A stretch of DNA of 64,000 nucleotides from Armatimonas sp043757465 (GTDB taxonomy: Bacteria; Armatimonadota; Armatimonadia; Armatimonadales; Armatimonadaceae): the NCBI RefSeq assembly GCF_043757465.1, contig NZ_JAYVPL010000166.1:1-64000 (forward strand), given 5' to 3'. Positions 34,410-43,009 of this stretch are shown here, piece after piece. A model generated the notes under the pieces. The model saw only the letters and a list, made by a program, of their open reading frames with translations, did no database searches and was not told the DNA's origin. A program made the position numbers and the translations under genes. Position 1 is the stretch's first letter. Every line of letters begins with the position of its first letter.

Positions 34410-35630
34410 ATGTCAAAATTGCGTTTTTTTTCAGTCTGTCTCCTAAGTTTTTTAGGACTCGCACTCGTCCTTAGGCTCACCAAGCCGACACCATCCCCGC
34501 CGCTCCGCCACAAATTTATCGCGCCTCAGACCTGGCATCTGACAGGGTGGCGCAAGATTGCCGGTAAGCAAGTCGCTTGGGAGATCTGGGGTCAGAGCCA
34601 GCCCCTGTTTTGCTACGAGCGCATTGGAGAGAGCCTGCGGCTCGTCCAAGACGAAAAAGAGAGCTTATTGACGCCACCCCTTCCCGGCTACGCGCAGATA
34701 CTCGTGAAAAACTTGCCCGCTCTGCCCAACAACCGCCTCCTTCTGCTCCAGCACTGGGGCGAGGGCGAAGACGATCCGGCGACAGGGCTTCCCCTGCACT
34801 ACCGGATTTCCACCACGGAAAAGACGGAAGGTAAAAAGACGCAAGGCGAGGCGGAGCTAACCGCCCACTACAACCTTCCGATCCCCAAGGAAATCCAGGC
34901 TCTCCCTCGTTTTTCCGGATACTCCCTCGATCTCGCGAAGCCACTACAGACCGTTCCCCCTCAGGAGAATTTCGCTTCAGGCCATGGGTTCATGGTTCAG
35001 GGGCAGGTGCTCTCCCAAGATACTGAAGGCAACCTCCGGATCCGCATTGCACTCCAACCCGGTCAGCCTGGTGCTCCCAAGAACCTCCCCTTTATGCTTC
35101 GTAAAAACGAGTATGCAATCCCCCTCGCCTTGCGCCCCATACCTCTCCCTTTGCTTGGCCCCGACAGCACACGTCTGGTGCGGCCCGACGGAGGAGTGGG
35201 TAGGGGCGGAGGCGGTATGGGAGGGGCACCACCTCTCGCAATGAGGCGCGTCCGTGATGAGCACGGGGCAATCTATATCAAGTACCTGCCCCTTACACCA
35301 GAGGATTCGGCAACGGAGTACCTCCTCCTTCGGGAGACACCCCTGCCCCAAAACGCGCCCCCTCCCAAAACCCTAAGAGTGGTTCTCTCGGTTGATCTGC
35401 GCTGGGTCACGGAGCTCACGGGGTACTTTCGCCCCTTTGTTTTTCACAAAAGCAATGAGCAGCTCCTCCTTACCCTACCGCGCTCCCTACCAACACAGCC
35501 TGTCTCTCCTGAGGAGCATACGCTCTTTGCCAAGGCGCGTCAACAGTACCGTGAGAACCTAGAAATGGAGAAAATGGAAAAATCGCCGGGAATCGAAAGC
35601 AGTCAGCTCAGCCGGAAGGCACGCGCCTAA
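34410..35630 (+). CDS. Hypothetical membrane-anchored protein
   Basis: A 406-residue protein that I do not recognise. One N-terminal hydrophobic segment (residues about 6-24) acts as an anchor or uncleaved signal, followed by a Pro-rich linker and a long extracytoplasmic part without known motifs. A Gly-rich loop (VGRGGGGMGGAPP) lies near residue 275, and the C-terminus is charged. ATG 34410 is preferred over ATG 34398 because the hydrophobic segment then follows a short basic start. It is transcribed away from the signalling operon and converges on the sialate esterase gene. Confidence 0.6.
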   Translation: MSKLRFFSVCLLSFLGLALVLRLTKPTPSPPLRHKFIAPQTWHLTGWRKIAGKQVAWEIWGQSQPLFCYERIGESLRLVQDEKESLLTPPLPGYAQILVKNLPALPNNRLLLLQHWGEGEDDPATGLPLHYRISTTEKTEGKKTQGEAELTAHYNLPIPKEIQALPRFSGYSLDLAKPLQTVPPQENFASGHGFMVQGQVLSQDTEGNLRIRIALQPGQPGAPKNLPFMLRKNEYAIPLALRPIPLPLLGPDSTRLVRPDGGVGRGGGGMGGAPPLAMRRVRDEHGAIYIKYLPLTPEDSATEYLLLRETPLPQNAPPPKTLRVVLSVDLRWVTELTGYFRPFVFHKSNEQLLLTLPRSLPTQPVSPEEHTLFAKARQQYRENLEMEKMEKSPGIESSQLSRKARA

Positions 35631-35699
35631 GCCGAGCACGCTACGCTTCCGTCTCCAGGAACGCATTAAGCGGCGGCGGCACAAGACCCTGATGGCGTG

Positions 35700-37208
35700 T
35701 CATTTTGGCATATCCGAGCGAAACGGCCCCGCGGGCAGGCCCTCTTTATTCCAAAGATTGGTGATAGGAAAGTTGATAAAGGCGTAGCGAACGGCCTTGG
35801 GTGCAGTCACTTGGGCGCACGTGGCCACCACCTTATCGCCGCCCTCGATCACGGCAGTGGCGGGGTAGAAAACGCCATCCGTACCCGCGAGCGCAAAGCC
35901 CACTACCTTGCCGTTTTCGATAGAGCCTCCCAGCGAGTCCGTTGGGGAGGCCAGCAGGCCACCGCCGGTATTGTCAAAGCTCACTATAGCCTTCTCGCCC
36001 TCGAAGCGGACGCGCTTAAAGCTCGGCCCCTGCGCCACGAGGCTCTTCTCTCGATAAATATCTCGCCGCGCAAGCAGCGCAAGCCGCTCCCCAACGGGCT
36101 GTTTTTTCTTGGGGTGGATGTCTTTCTCCTCACCCACATCAGTAATGACCGCCATCCCTACATTTTTGAGTTTCTGAGTCGCCAGCATCTGCGCTTCCCG
36201 TAGCTCGGCGTACTCGGTCTTCTGTGAGCCGCTAGCCTGAAACGGCGCTAGCTGCACCAGATAAAACGGCATGTCTTTCTTATCCCAGACAGAGCGCCAG
36301 CTCTCGATCATGGCGGGGAAGAGCTCGCGGTACTGCATTGCGCGGCTAGCGTTAGCCTCGCCCTGGTACCAGATCGCGCCGCGAATCCCGTAGTTTGTGA
36401 TCGGTGCGATCATGGCGTTGTAGAGCTCGGCGTAGCGCCACGGGGCGCGGGGCGCAGCGGGAGGGGTCTTGCCTTCCAGGCGTGCCTGCGTGGAGTCGGT
36501 CTCCCACTTCTTGCGCTGCTCATCGTAGCGGGCACGCGCCACCGGGTAGTTCTCCACAATCGTCTTGAGGCTTGGCGTGCTCGCCAGCTTCTCCTCGGGT
36601 GTCCAAGCCTCCGCAGGAGTCCCCCCCCAGTCCGACGAGATCAGGCCAATCGGAACCCCTAGCTTCTCGCTCAGCATCCGCCCGAAGTAGTAGCCCACGG
36701 CGGAGAAGCCTGGCACACTCTCCGGAGCCGCCGCGCTCCAGGGTTGCTGCACCTCGACATCCTGCTTGGGGCTATCGGAGCGTGTGTTCTTGACCATGAA
36801 CAGGCGAACCGTGGGACTGGCGGACTTGGCGATATCCCCCTCGGACTGGAACGAGGTCTTGAGGGTCAGCTCCATGTTGCTCTGCCCCGAGCACACCCAG
36901 ACCTCGCCCACCAGAATATCCTTGAACTCAATCCGATTCTTCCCCGAGATGCTCAAAGGAAACGGGCCACCAGCGGTGCGAGTCCCCTTGAGAGTCACTT
37001 CCCACTTCCCATTTTTAGCCGTCGTCGTTTTCTTCTGCCCGAGGAACTCCACGCTCACTTGCTCGCCCTCATCGGCCCAGCCCCAGAACTTCAGGGGAGC
37101 GCTCCGCTGGAGCACCATGCCCTCATTGAGAATCGCGGGCAACTTAACATCGGCGTGGGCAGCAGCGGCAAGCGCGACACTGGCTGCGAGAATAAGCATT
37201 CGTTTCAT
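35700..37208 (-). CDS. Secreted sialate O-acetylesterase-like protein
   Basis: A 502-residue exported SGNH-type esterase. The signal peptide (LILAASVALAAAAHA) is followed by a beta domain (LPAILNEGMVLQRSAPLKFWGWAD), the SGNH block I VCSGQSNMEL with the nucleophile Ser, SSDWGGTPAEAW, and IWYQGEANASRAMQYRELF (Asn-containing block). The family removes O-acetyl groups from sialic acids or acetylated polysaccharides; in environmental bacteria it usually serves glycan breakdown. ATG 37208 gives the signal peptide; the frame upstream runs into the toxin gene. Confidence 0.9.
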   Translation of the reverse strand: MKRMLILAASVALAAAAHADVKLPAILNEGMVLQRSAPLKFWGWADEGEQVSVEFLGQKKTTTAKNGKWEVTLKGTRTAGGPFPLSISGKNRIEFKDILVGEVWVCSGQSNMELTLKTSFQSEGDIAKSASPTVRLFMVKNTRSDSPKQDVEVQQPWSAAAPESVPGFSAVGYYFGRMLSEKLGVPIGLISSDWGGTPAEAWTPEEKLASTPSLKTIVENYPVARARYDEQRKKWETDSTQARLEGKTPPAAPRAPWRYAELYNAMIAPITNYGIRGAIWYQGEANASRAMQYRELFPAMIESWRSVWDKKDMPFYLVQLAPFQASGSQKTEYAELREAQMLATQKLKNVGMAVITDVGEEKDIHPKKKQPVGERLALLARRDIYREKSLVAQGPSFKRVRFEGEKAIVSFDNTGGGLLASPTDSLGGSIENGKVVGFALAGTDGVFYPATAVIEGGDKVVATCAQVTAPKAVRYAFINFPITNLWNKEGLPAGPFRSDMPK

Positions 37209-37264
37209 GAGGGAACGTTCGGCAAAGTACGAGTTTTTTCCTGCCGGATCACTTGCCCCTTGTG

Positions 37265-37690
37265 CTACTCGATACTCCAGTCCTCCAGCCGTAGGCCGGG
37301 AACTTTGGCAAAATCTTGTGTGTTGCGGGTAATCAAAGTGGCATTCTGGGCAAGTGCGGTGGCGGCAATCTTCAAGTCCATCGTCCCGATACGGATTCGC
37401 TGTACCCAAAGCTCCTGGAACTGGTTCACCACCACTGCATCGAAAGAAACCAGGGGCATCGAACTATAAAAGCTGAGAAGCCGTTCCATCCGCTCGTACC
37501 AGGGAACTTGTAGATCAACGGCACGGATTCGGGCAACTTGTGCCAGTAGACCTCGCGTTTGTTCTTCGTAGCTGACAACCGAGATAGCAACGTCTTCTTC
37601 GGGAAGACCCGCAAGCCGTCGTAGGATCCTCTGGCCTTCGTCACCGCCTCGGTCAATCAGGCTGATATGGCCTGTGTCAAGCAGGTACAT
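37265..37690 (-). CDS. VapC-like PIN domain toxin
   Basis: A 141-residue PIN-domain RNase. Acidic residues of the fold are seen at D6 (YLLDTGHISL), E42 region (VVSYEEQTRG), D104 (IGTMDLKIAATAL) and D125 region (ITRNTQDFAKV). Such toxins cleave tRNA or rRNA when free of antitoxin. The start overlaps the stop of the small upstream gene by 14 bases, the normal order antitoxin then toxin. The module lies between the restriction genes and the sialate esterase. Confidence 0.88.
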   Translation of the reverse strand: MYLLDTGHISLIDRGGDEGQRILRRLAGLPEEDVAISVVSYEEQTRGLLAQVARIRAVDLQVPWYERMERLLSFYSSMPLVSFDAVVVNQFQELWVQRIRIGTMDLKIAATALAQNATLITRNTQDFAKVPGLRLEDWSIE

Positions 37691-37901
37691 CGGGAGTGGG
37701 TTCCTCCATCATGTAGTCCGGCACCTGCGCCTTACGGTATTCCTCTCCGGCTTTTACGGCTTCGTCGTAGAGGGGATCATCTTTGAAGGCTCCAAAGCGC
37801 CGCTCCCACCAGGGCCGTGTATCTTTGATTTTGGTCTTCGCCTTAACCTGTACCATCTCTCGCTCTAAAAGCGTCACGCGCTCTTCCAATGTCTGTGGCA
37901 T
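37677..37901 (-). CDS. Antitoxin partner of the VapC-like toxin
   Basis: A 74-residue protein. It starts with a short coiled-coil heptad stretch (LEERVTLLEREMVQVKAK) and continues with a conserved-looking PWWERRFGAFKDDPLYDEA and EEYRKAQ, a layout I associate with antitoxins of PIN toxins in cyanobacteria. It has no classical AbrB or MetJ-type DNA-binding motif. AGGAGG lies ten bases before ATG, in a leader that is duplicated in front of the second antitoxin gene. Confidence 0.75.
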   Translation of the reverse strand: MPQTLEERVTLLEREMVQVKAKTKIKDTRPWWERRFGAFKDDPLYDEAVKAGEEYRKAQVPDYMMEEPTPDVPA

Positions 37902-37956
37902 TTCTCTAAAACCTCCTGTCCTTTCTCTCTGTTATATCGCCGCGTGGAAACGGGCG
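37899..37956 (-). repeat. Duplicated antitoxin leader, copy A
   Basis: The start codon, the AGGAGG ribosome binding site, a GATATAAC -10-like box and the GTTTCCACGCGG region are the same as at 38791-38852. Copy B carries a 4-base insertion. This shows that two different antitoxin genes share one upstream region. Confidence 0.92.
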
Positions 37957-38059
37957 TATCCGGTCGGGCGTTTGTGTTCGGGCGGCGTTTGCAGATGGGC
38001 GGGTAAACCGGCCCGCTGTTGCGGCAAGGAGGCTAAAGCGCCCTCTTCACCATCATGCA

Positions 38060-38140
38060 CTACCCCGCCAGATACTCCAGCGCCGCCTCTTCGGACTGCT
38101 CGATTGCGATCTCCACCGCGCGCTTGGCACGCTCCAAAAG
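38060..38140 (-). pseudogene. Detached copy of the hsdS 3' end
   Basis: Seventy-two bases (38069-38140) are identical to 38962-39033 in the C-terminal coding part of hsdS. In frame they read LLERAKRAVEIAIEQSEEAA then LEYLAG and a TAG stop, whereas intact hsdS ends LEYLHRP. The piece follows the RelE/ParE-type toxin stop by only 6 bases and precedes the leader of the next antitoxin. It has no start and is a remnant of duplication or exchange. Confidence 0.88.
38069..38140. repeat. 72-bp direct repeat, copy 1
   Basis: Identical to 38962-39033; the offset is 893 bp. With the leader repeats it brackets the second toxin-antitoxin module in direct orientation. Confidence 0.93.
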
Positions 38141-38146
38141 TTCCTA

Positions 38147-38542
38147 TTAATCCCGTGGTTCGTTCCATAGTGGTGGTGCGCTTCCATGCCGAATCGAAAG
38201 AACGCGCAGCGTCTCGGGCACTCGATCACCATCGCCATCAATGAGCCAGTAGAAGACATACCATACTCCTACGGAAGAGCGTCGAGCACGTTTGGGGGAC
38301 GTTTCAAAGCGGTTTCGGTAGGTTGGTCGTGAGAGACCTAGCGAGGCATCATCATTGATTTGAGGCGGGTAGCCCTGGGCAATCTTCTCGGGAATGCTCC
38401 GGCATAGTTCCTGAAGTGTTGCTTCAAGCGCGAGCGTAAAGCGCTGTCCTGCCGCCTCCGAGGTTTCTAGCAGGCGATCCGTTATCCTCTCCAGATCACG
38501 CTCCGCCTGCTGGGCATACTCCACATTGAGAGTAAGGATCAC
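38147..38542 (-). CDS. RelE/ParE-type toxin
   Basis: A 131-residue protein with the RelE/ParE layout: NVEYAQQAERDLERITDRLLETS (first helices), IPEKIAQGYPPQIND, and the C-terminal strands VWYVFYWLIDG and LRVLSIRHGS, where family members carry their basic/His active residues. The extended middle loop (residues 65-90) is longer than usual. The start overlaps the antitoxin stop by four bases. ParE types poison gyrase and RelE types cut mRNA; which applies here cannot be told. Confidence 0.85.
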   Translation of the reverse strand: MILTLNVEYAQQAERDLERITDRLLETSEAAGQRFTLALEATLQELCRSIPEKIAQGYPPQINDDASLGLSRPTYRNRFETSPKRARRSSVGVWYVFYWLIDGDGDRVPETLRVLSIRHGSAPPLWNEPRD

Positions 38543-38793
38543 AGGCCAACCTTCTTTTTCAGGCGAGCCATTACCTCCGCTCCCTCACTCACCCGTCCTG
38601 CGTCGCTGTCTTCCGCCCCACGCCGCAGAGCTTCCATGTCTTCGGGACTCAGTCTAAACTCGTCCTCTTTTTCGCGTGGCTTGAGCGCCCCAAACATCGC
38701 GACCGCCATTGCCTCCAGCCGCTCCCGTGCGGCGCTGTCGGACTCTAACCGTGCCGCCACATCGGGGGGAACCGCTAATGTAATCGTGCTCAT
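38539..38793 (-). CDS. Antitoxin partner of the RelE/ParE-type toxin
   Basis: An 84-residue protein. It begins with a short strand (STITLAVPPDVAARLES) typical of ribbon-helix-helix or related antitoxins and ends with an acidic-to-basic tail (SPEDMEALRRGAEDSD, MARLKKKVGL) that would bind the toxin. ATG 38793 is chosen because AGGAGG lies ten bases upstream in the same leader as the other antitoxin. Upstream in-frame codons run through non-coding leader. Confidence 0.78.
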   Translation of the reverse strand: MSTITLAVPPDVAARLESDSAARERLEAMAVAMFGALKPREKEDEFRLSPEDMEALRRGAEDSDAGRVSEGAEVMARLKKKVGL

Positions 38794-38852
38794 TTCTCTA
38801 AAACCTCCTGTCCTTTCTGTCTCTCTGTTATATCGCCGCGTGGAAACGGGCG
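38791..38852 (-). repeat. Duplicated antitoxin leader, copy B
   Basis: The same leader as at 37899-37956 with an extra 4 bases in the TCTC run. Further out, CGGGTAAACCGGCC is also found in both copies, but the sequences between are different. Together with the hsdS tail repeats this gives two parallel joints. Confidence 0.92.
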
Positions 38853-38949
38853 GGTAAACCGGCCATCTCCTCCGCTTCGCGGCCATCTCTCCGCCTCGTG
38901 CCTCGGCTCCCCTCTTCCCCTGCCGTTCGTGCCTCACTGGGAAGAGGGG

Positions 38950-40284
38950 CTAGGGACGATGCAGATACTCCAGCGCCGCCTCTTCGGACTGCTCGATTGC
39001 GATCTCCACCGCGCGCTTGGCACGCTCCAAAAGCTCCGCCGCCGTACGCCGTGCTGTTCCGGCTGAGAGTGCCAGCGTCTCAAAGGCTTTCTGCTCGTCC
39101 GGTGGCAACACCGGAATGAAGATTTTAGTAATATCGCGTGGGTAAAGGTGAAGCTGTCCCGTCGCTCCTGTGATGTACTTTTCAATCTGCATCTGCCCTG
39201 CTTTGGAGCGTAGGAAGAGAGTCAGATAGTACGGGTTGAACTCCTCCTGACGGATTACGGAAACTTCACTAACAGTGCCGTATTTCCCCGGCTTGTCGAA
39301 TACCTGCACCTTACCGATAGAGCCAAAGCCAATGGAGGAAATCAGCACATCGCCACGCTTTAACTCAAACACGGCTTCGGTGGGATGGGTACGCTGGAAC
39401 CGCTCATCGTCGCTAATGTCGGCTAAGTCTCCCGACCGGATGATAGGAATGGTGCCATCCTCGTAGTAGGGAACCGTCACGCCCTTTGTCACGCGCTTCC
39501 CGACCTCCACCAACACGAAGCGTTGCGAAAGTTCCTCCCGTAGTGCGTCAACGTCAGGCGTGAAATACTGAGAATCCAACCGCCCCGCTTCCCACACCTC
39601 CGACGATTTGCGCGTGTAGCTCAACGGCTCCGGCGGCGACCAGTTCTCCAGCCCCAGCGCTTGCAGGAGGATTTGTTCGGCGCTCTCACGTTTTGCTTTT
39701 ACCTCTCGCCGTAACTTGAGTGCGAGCAGGACAGTGAAAGCAATCGCCTCCTGTGTAGCTTTGCCTATCTGTGGAATGGGAATCTGGCGAACCTTGCTCA
39801 AGGATAGCCCTTGCTGAACCATGCCGGTGGAGTTTCGTTTTATGTGATCTTGCCCAAACGTAGAATTCAGGTAGGCCAACAAGAACTCAGGTAAAACGGG
39901 GGAACCTTCACTTGGCGCAATTCGCGCTACGTCTTGGTCAATGTTTGCAGGCAAAACCTCAGAGGTAACGAGTGCACATAATCCAACGGTGCCACGCGTC
40001 GAAAGAATGATGTCGTTTTCTTTCAGAGATGATCGCTGATTTGCCAAGTGTGTATTTTGGTGAATCGGCTCTGCTCCATCTTCTTCGGAGAACCAACCAC
40101 GTGCATTTTTGGCGGTGAGCATAATGACGGGCGAATCTTCGTCCACCACATGATAACCATGCGGCCCGTCAGTCACAAAGGCAAAAGCTCCAACGGCATC
40201 CGTTTTCCACTTACTAAGTGCAGAGTCTTCTTTCAGATACTGTTTCTTGAAATACTCAGCATCGTAACGAAACTCCTCATTCAA
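38950..40284 (-). CDS. Restriction-modification specificity subunit (HsdS-like)
   Basis: A protein of 444 residues from the TTG at 40284, with the two-fold HsdS layout: two target-recognition regions (about residues 20-190 and 230-410), each followed by a helical spacer (EAIAFTVLLALKLRREVKAKRESAEQ split as LKLRREVKAKRESAEQILLQ, and the end ELLERAKRAVEIAIEQSEE). It would choose the DNA sequence for the methylase. Upstream the frame is open to a TGA near 40390 and encodes KFFLGSPFDSAKYEALLEGL, which looks like true HsdS sequence, but no ATG, GTG or TTG is present there. CGGAG four bases before TTG 40284 supports that start. Confidence 0.88.
   Translation of the reverse strand: MNEEFRYDAEYFKKQYLKEDSALSKWKTDAVGAFAFVTDGPHGYHVVDEDSPVIMLTAKNARGWFSEEDGAEPIHQNTHLANQRSSLKENDIILSTRGTVGLCALVTSEVLPANIDQDVARIAPSEGSPVLPEFLLAYLNSTFGQDHIKRNSTGMVQQGLSLSKVRQIPIPQIGKATQEAIAFTVLLALKLRREVKAKRESAEQILLQALGLENWSPPEPLSYTRKSSEVWEAGRLDSQYFTPDVDALREELSQRFVLVEVGKRVTKGVTVPYYEDGTIPIIRSGDLADISDDERFQRTHPTEAVFELKRGDVLISSIGFGSIGKVQVFDKPGKYGTVSEVSVIRQEEFNPYYLTLFLRSKAGQMQIEKYITGATGQLHLYPRDITKIFIPVLPPDEQKAFETLALSAGTARRTAAELLERAKRAVEIAIEQSEEAALEYLHRP
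38962..39033. repeat. 72-bp direct repeat, copy 2 (inside hsdS)
   Basis: Identical to 38069-38140. It encodes the last helical part of HsdS. Confidence 0.93.
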
Positions 40285-40358
40285 TTGACTCCGAGGAATA
40301 ATGGCAACTTCTAGCCCCTCTAAAAGCGCCTCATATTTGGCGCTATCAAAGGGGCTTC

Positions 40359-42617
40359 CTAGAAAAAACTTAGACTTTCCTTCTTGGCGAACTCAATAAA
40401 CGCCTCCGCGATTCCCTCCGGCGTGTGCTCGCCGTCGGTAAGCTCTGTAGAGAACAAATCGTGCTGCCAGACCCAGTGGCCGTGGTTGTCGCGGGCGGGA
40501 CGCTGGTACAGAAGCGCGGTCTTGCGCGGCTCGACTTTGTAGAACTCCAGCGCTTTTAGCTGTGCCAGCGAGCCGTACTCCGCGTTGATCCACGCCAGCG
40601 AGCAGACTTTCTCGACTCCCTCCGGGGAAGTGACGACGTACTCCGAAACCTCAACCGGGTCGCCGTACTTTGCCACGAACGCCGGATAACCCAGATCATC
40701 CACAATCACATTGGCAGGGTCGGTGTGGTCTGACCAGCGCACCCGCTTCTGGTAGGTCAGAATCTTATCCCCAGAGTTGTCCTTCGACGCGAGCCGCTGC
40801 GTGGCAAAGAAGATATTGTAGTCGTCCACCTTCGGGCAGTAGTTATCCGCCTTGGGATCGTCGTTCCACTTCTGCACCAACAGCACACTGGTCTTGGTTC
40901 CCGTATGCGGCTTGAAGGTATTGGGATGCAGCCCCACCACCCCCAGAATCCGGCAGTGCTGAGCGATATACTCCCGCACCCGCTTGTCCGTGGCATTGTT
41001 AAAGCGCCCCTGCGGCAAGACAACCGCCATACGCCCGCCCGGTTTCAGAAAGTCCAGGTTCCGCTCGATAAAGAGCAAGTCCCGCCCGACCGCCGACTCC
41101 GCCTTCCCGTTCTCTTTATGCCCCAGCTCGTAGGGCGAGAGCATATCACTCTGCTTGATGTCCCCCGCGAACGGCGGATTTGCCATCAGCACATCGAACT
41201 GAAAGTTGCGGTAGTCCCCCGCCTTGCCTGCCATCAGTTTGCGAAGCTTTTTCCAACCAATCCCATAGGTATCCTGCCACTCCTGCTCCTTGACGGCCTC
41301 ATCCCAGTGCGTATAGTCCAGAGTATTCAGGTGCAACACATTGGTCTGCCCGTCCCCGGCGATTAGGTTCAAACACCGCGCCACCCGCACGCTTTTTTCG
41401 TCAAAGTCAATCGCAAAGACTTTCTCGCGCACATAGTTGATACACCGGTACGGCTTGTCGTCCATCGTGAACAAATGCGACTGCGCCAGCCCCTCATCCT
41501 TGAGAATGTCCTGCCACACATGGAAAATGCCGTGCACGGTAAAGCCCGCCGAGCCGCAGGCCGTGTCAATCAGCGTCTCTTCTTCCTGCGGGTTAAGCAT
41601 CTTGACGCACATATCAATCACCCAGCGCGGCGTGAAATACTGCCCCTTTTCTCCCTTGCTGGACTTATTGACCAAGTACTCAAACGCCTCATCCACGATG
41701 TCCAGGTTGCTATTAAAGAGCTTGTACTCCTCCAGCGACCCCACGCACACCTGCAAGTGATCCGGCGTTAGACGAATCCGCTCATCCTTGAGAAAGACCC
41801 CCTCCCACTCCTGCTTGGCATCATCAAAAAGCTTCTGCACCGACTCCTTCACCTGCGCCGCCGTATTGACATTGCGAAACCGCAGATGCTTATATTTCTT
41901 CCGGTGGCACGACATCTCATCGTAGAGCTTCGTAAACACCAGCTTGAACACTTCCTCAAACACGTCCACGCCCGCATTGGCGAGAACCTCGTCCTCCATG
42001 TCCAGAATCAACTGCTTCAGCGACCGGGCGCTATCGCCCTCTCTCTCCCGCTGCTGCTCAAACTTGACAAGATCATCCATTGTCCAAGGCTGGCCCGCCA
42101 CATCATCAATGGTCTGGGTTGCCGTCGGCAGATCAGGAATCTCCACAAAGTAGTTCGGGTTCTTCCGGTGCCACGACACCGTTTGCAGTCCGTTGCTCCA
42201 GAGCGCCAGCGGTGCGCCCGTTGCATGACCGTAGGACTTGAGCTGATCTTTCCCACCCCGCGCCGTGGGCTGCTTTACTTCGATAATGATATACGGCACG
42301 GTCGGACGGTCTTTGTCAAAGATCACAATATCGGCTCGCTTGGACGAGTCCCGCCCAAACGTAATCGGATACTCCACCGTAATCCGTGACGCAGAGTAGC
42401 CGTAGTCCGTCAGCAATAACTGCAACCAGAGCTGCCGGATCACCTCCTCGGGCTTTGCCTGCACCTCCTTCTTGCGCACCAGACAGTTCAGGTAGTCCTT
42501 CCCCCCTTTCTCCGTCTGCCGCATCCGCACCGAAAGCAACGCCGACTCAGGAAACGTCTCCAGCGAATAGCCTGACTTAGAGCCACCAACAATCTCTTCA
42601 AGTGTCATAGCCGCCAT
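40359..42617 (-). CDS. Nuclease-methylase of a BcgI-like restriction-modification system
   Basis: A 752-residue protein. The N-terminal HsdR-N-like domain (residues about 50-150) has a PD-(D/E)xK site: D96 in RADIVIF and E113-x-K115 in IIIEVKQP. The N6-adenine methylase domain follows with the HsdM helical part, the SAM motif DTACGSAGF near residue 350 and the catalytic NPPF near residue 475 (LMANPPFAGD). With HsdS next to it and no HsdR translocase in the window, it resembles type IIB systems such as BcgI, where one subunit both cuts and methylates. ATG 42617 is chosen because AGGGG lies four bases upstream. Confidence 0.85.
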   Translation of the reverse strand: MAAMTLEEIVGGSKSGYSLETFPESALLSVRMRQTEKGGKDYLNCLVRKKEVQAKPEEVIRQLWLQLLLTDYGYSASRITVEYPITFGRDSSKRADIVIFDKDRPTVPYIIIEVKQPTARGGKDQLKSYGHATGAPLALWSNGLQTVSWHRKNPNYFVEIPDLPTATQTIDDVAGQPWTMDDLVKFEQQREREGDSARSLKQLILDMEDEVLANAGVDVFEEVFKLVFTKLYDEMSCHRKKYKHLRFRNVNTAAQVKESVQKLFDDAKQEWEGVFLKDERIRLTPDHLQVCVGSLEEYKLFNSNLDIVDEAFEYLVNKSSKGEKGQYFTPRWVIDMCVKMLNPQEEETLIDTACGSAGFTVHGIFHVWQDILKDEGLAQSHLFTMDDKPYRCINYVREKVFAIDFDEKSVRVARCLNLIAGDGQTNVLHLNTLDYTHWDEAVKEQEWQDTYGIGWKKLRKLMAGKAGDYRNFQFDVLMANPPFAGDIKQSDMLSPYELGHKENGKAESAVGRDLLFIERNLDFLKPGGRMAVVLPQGRFNNATDKRVREYIAQHCRILGVVGLHPNTFKPHTGTKTSVLLVQKWNDDPKADNYCPKVDDYNIFFATQRLASKDNSGDKILTYQKRVRWSDHTDPANVIVDDLGYPAFVAKYGDPVEVSEYVVTSPEGVEKVCSLAWINAEYGSLAQLKALEFYKVEPRKTALLYQRPARDNHGHWVWQHDLFSTELTDGEHTPEGIAEAFIEFAKKESLSFF

Positions 42618-42634
42618 TGTACCCCTACCGCCCC

Positions 42635-43009
42635 TCAGCCAGCGTTTGCCTCCAGCCAGTCTTCGGCGAGGATCACGGCCACGAGATCGTCGTAGGGCTG
42701 CGGGAGCGGGAGAAAGCGCTGCCACCAGGGGCGATTTTTGCGCAGGCGCTCGCGGGCGCGCTGGCTGGTGTAGGCTTCGGGGATCAGAACGGCGTCGGGG
42801 AGGAGGGCGGCAATAGGCTTGCTCTGGGTTCCATCGCCAAGCACAATATGAGTAGGAGAAAACTGGATGCGGAGTTCAGAAACGCGGGTAAGAAGCTTGT
42901 CGGTGAGAGTGATTTCCTGATGAAGCGTTCGGCCTGGCTCGACCACGGCCACACCGCACTTGGCACTTCCTGGGTCTATTGCCAGCACTCTTATCTTTAT
43001 CTTGCTCAC
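42635..43009 (-). CDS. RuvC/YqgF-like RNase H fold protein
   Basis: A 124-residue protein with the start of a RuvC/YqgF-type RNase H fold: LAIDPGSAKCGVAVVE (first Asp, glycine turn), THIVLGDGTQSK in the position of the second acidic strand, and the final DDLVAVILAEDWL with an Asp. It could be a Holliday-junction or RNA-processing nuclease or an inactive relative. Its ATG overlaps the DUF3084 gene by four bases, and the nuclease-methylase starts 17 bases after its stop. Confidence 0.75.
   Translation of the reverse strand: MSKIKIRVLAIDPGSAKCGVAVVEPGRTLHQEITLTDKLLTRVSELRIQFSPTHIVLGDGTQSKPIAALLPDAVLIPEAYTSQRARERLRKNRPWWQRFLPLPQPYDDLVAVILAEDWLEANAG

Noticed and set aside
37265..42617. A CRISPR array or cas genes in the defence island
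   Set aside because: The repeats present are two long direct copies of coding and leader sequence, not short regularly spaced repeats, and no cas gene is recognisable.
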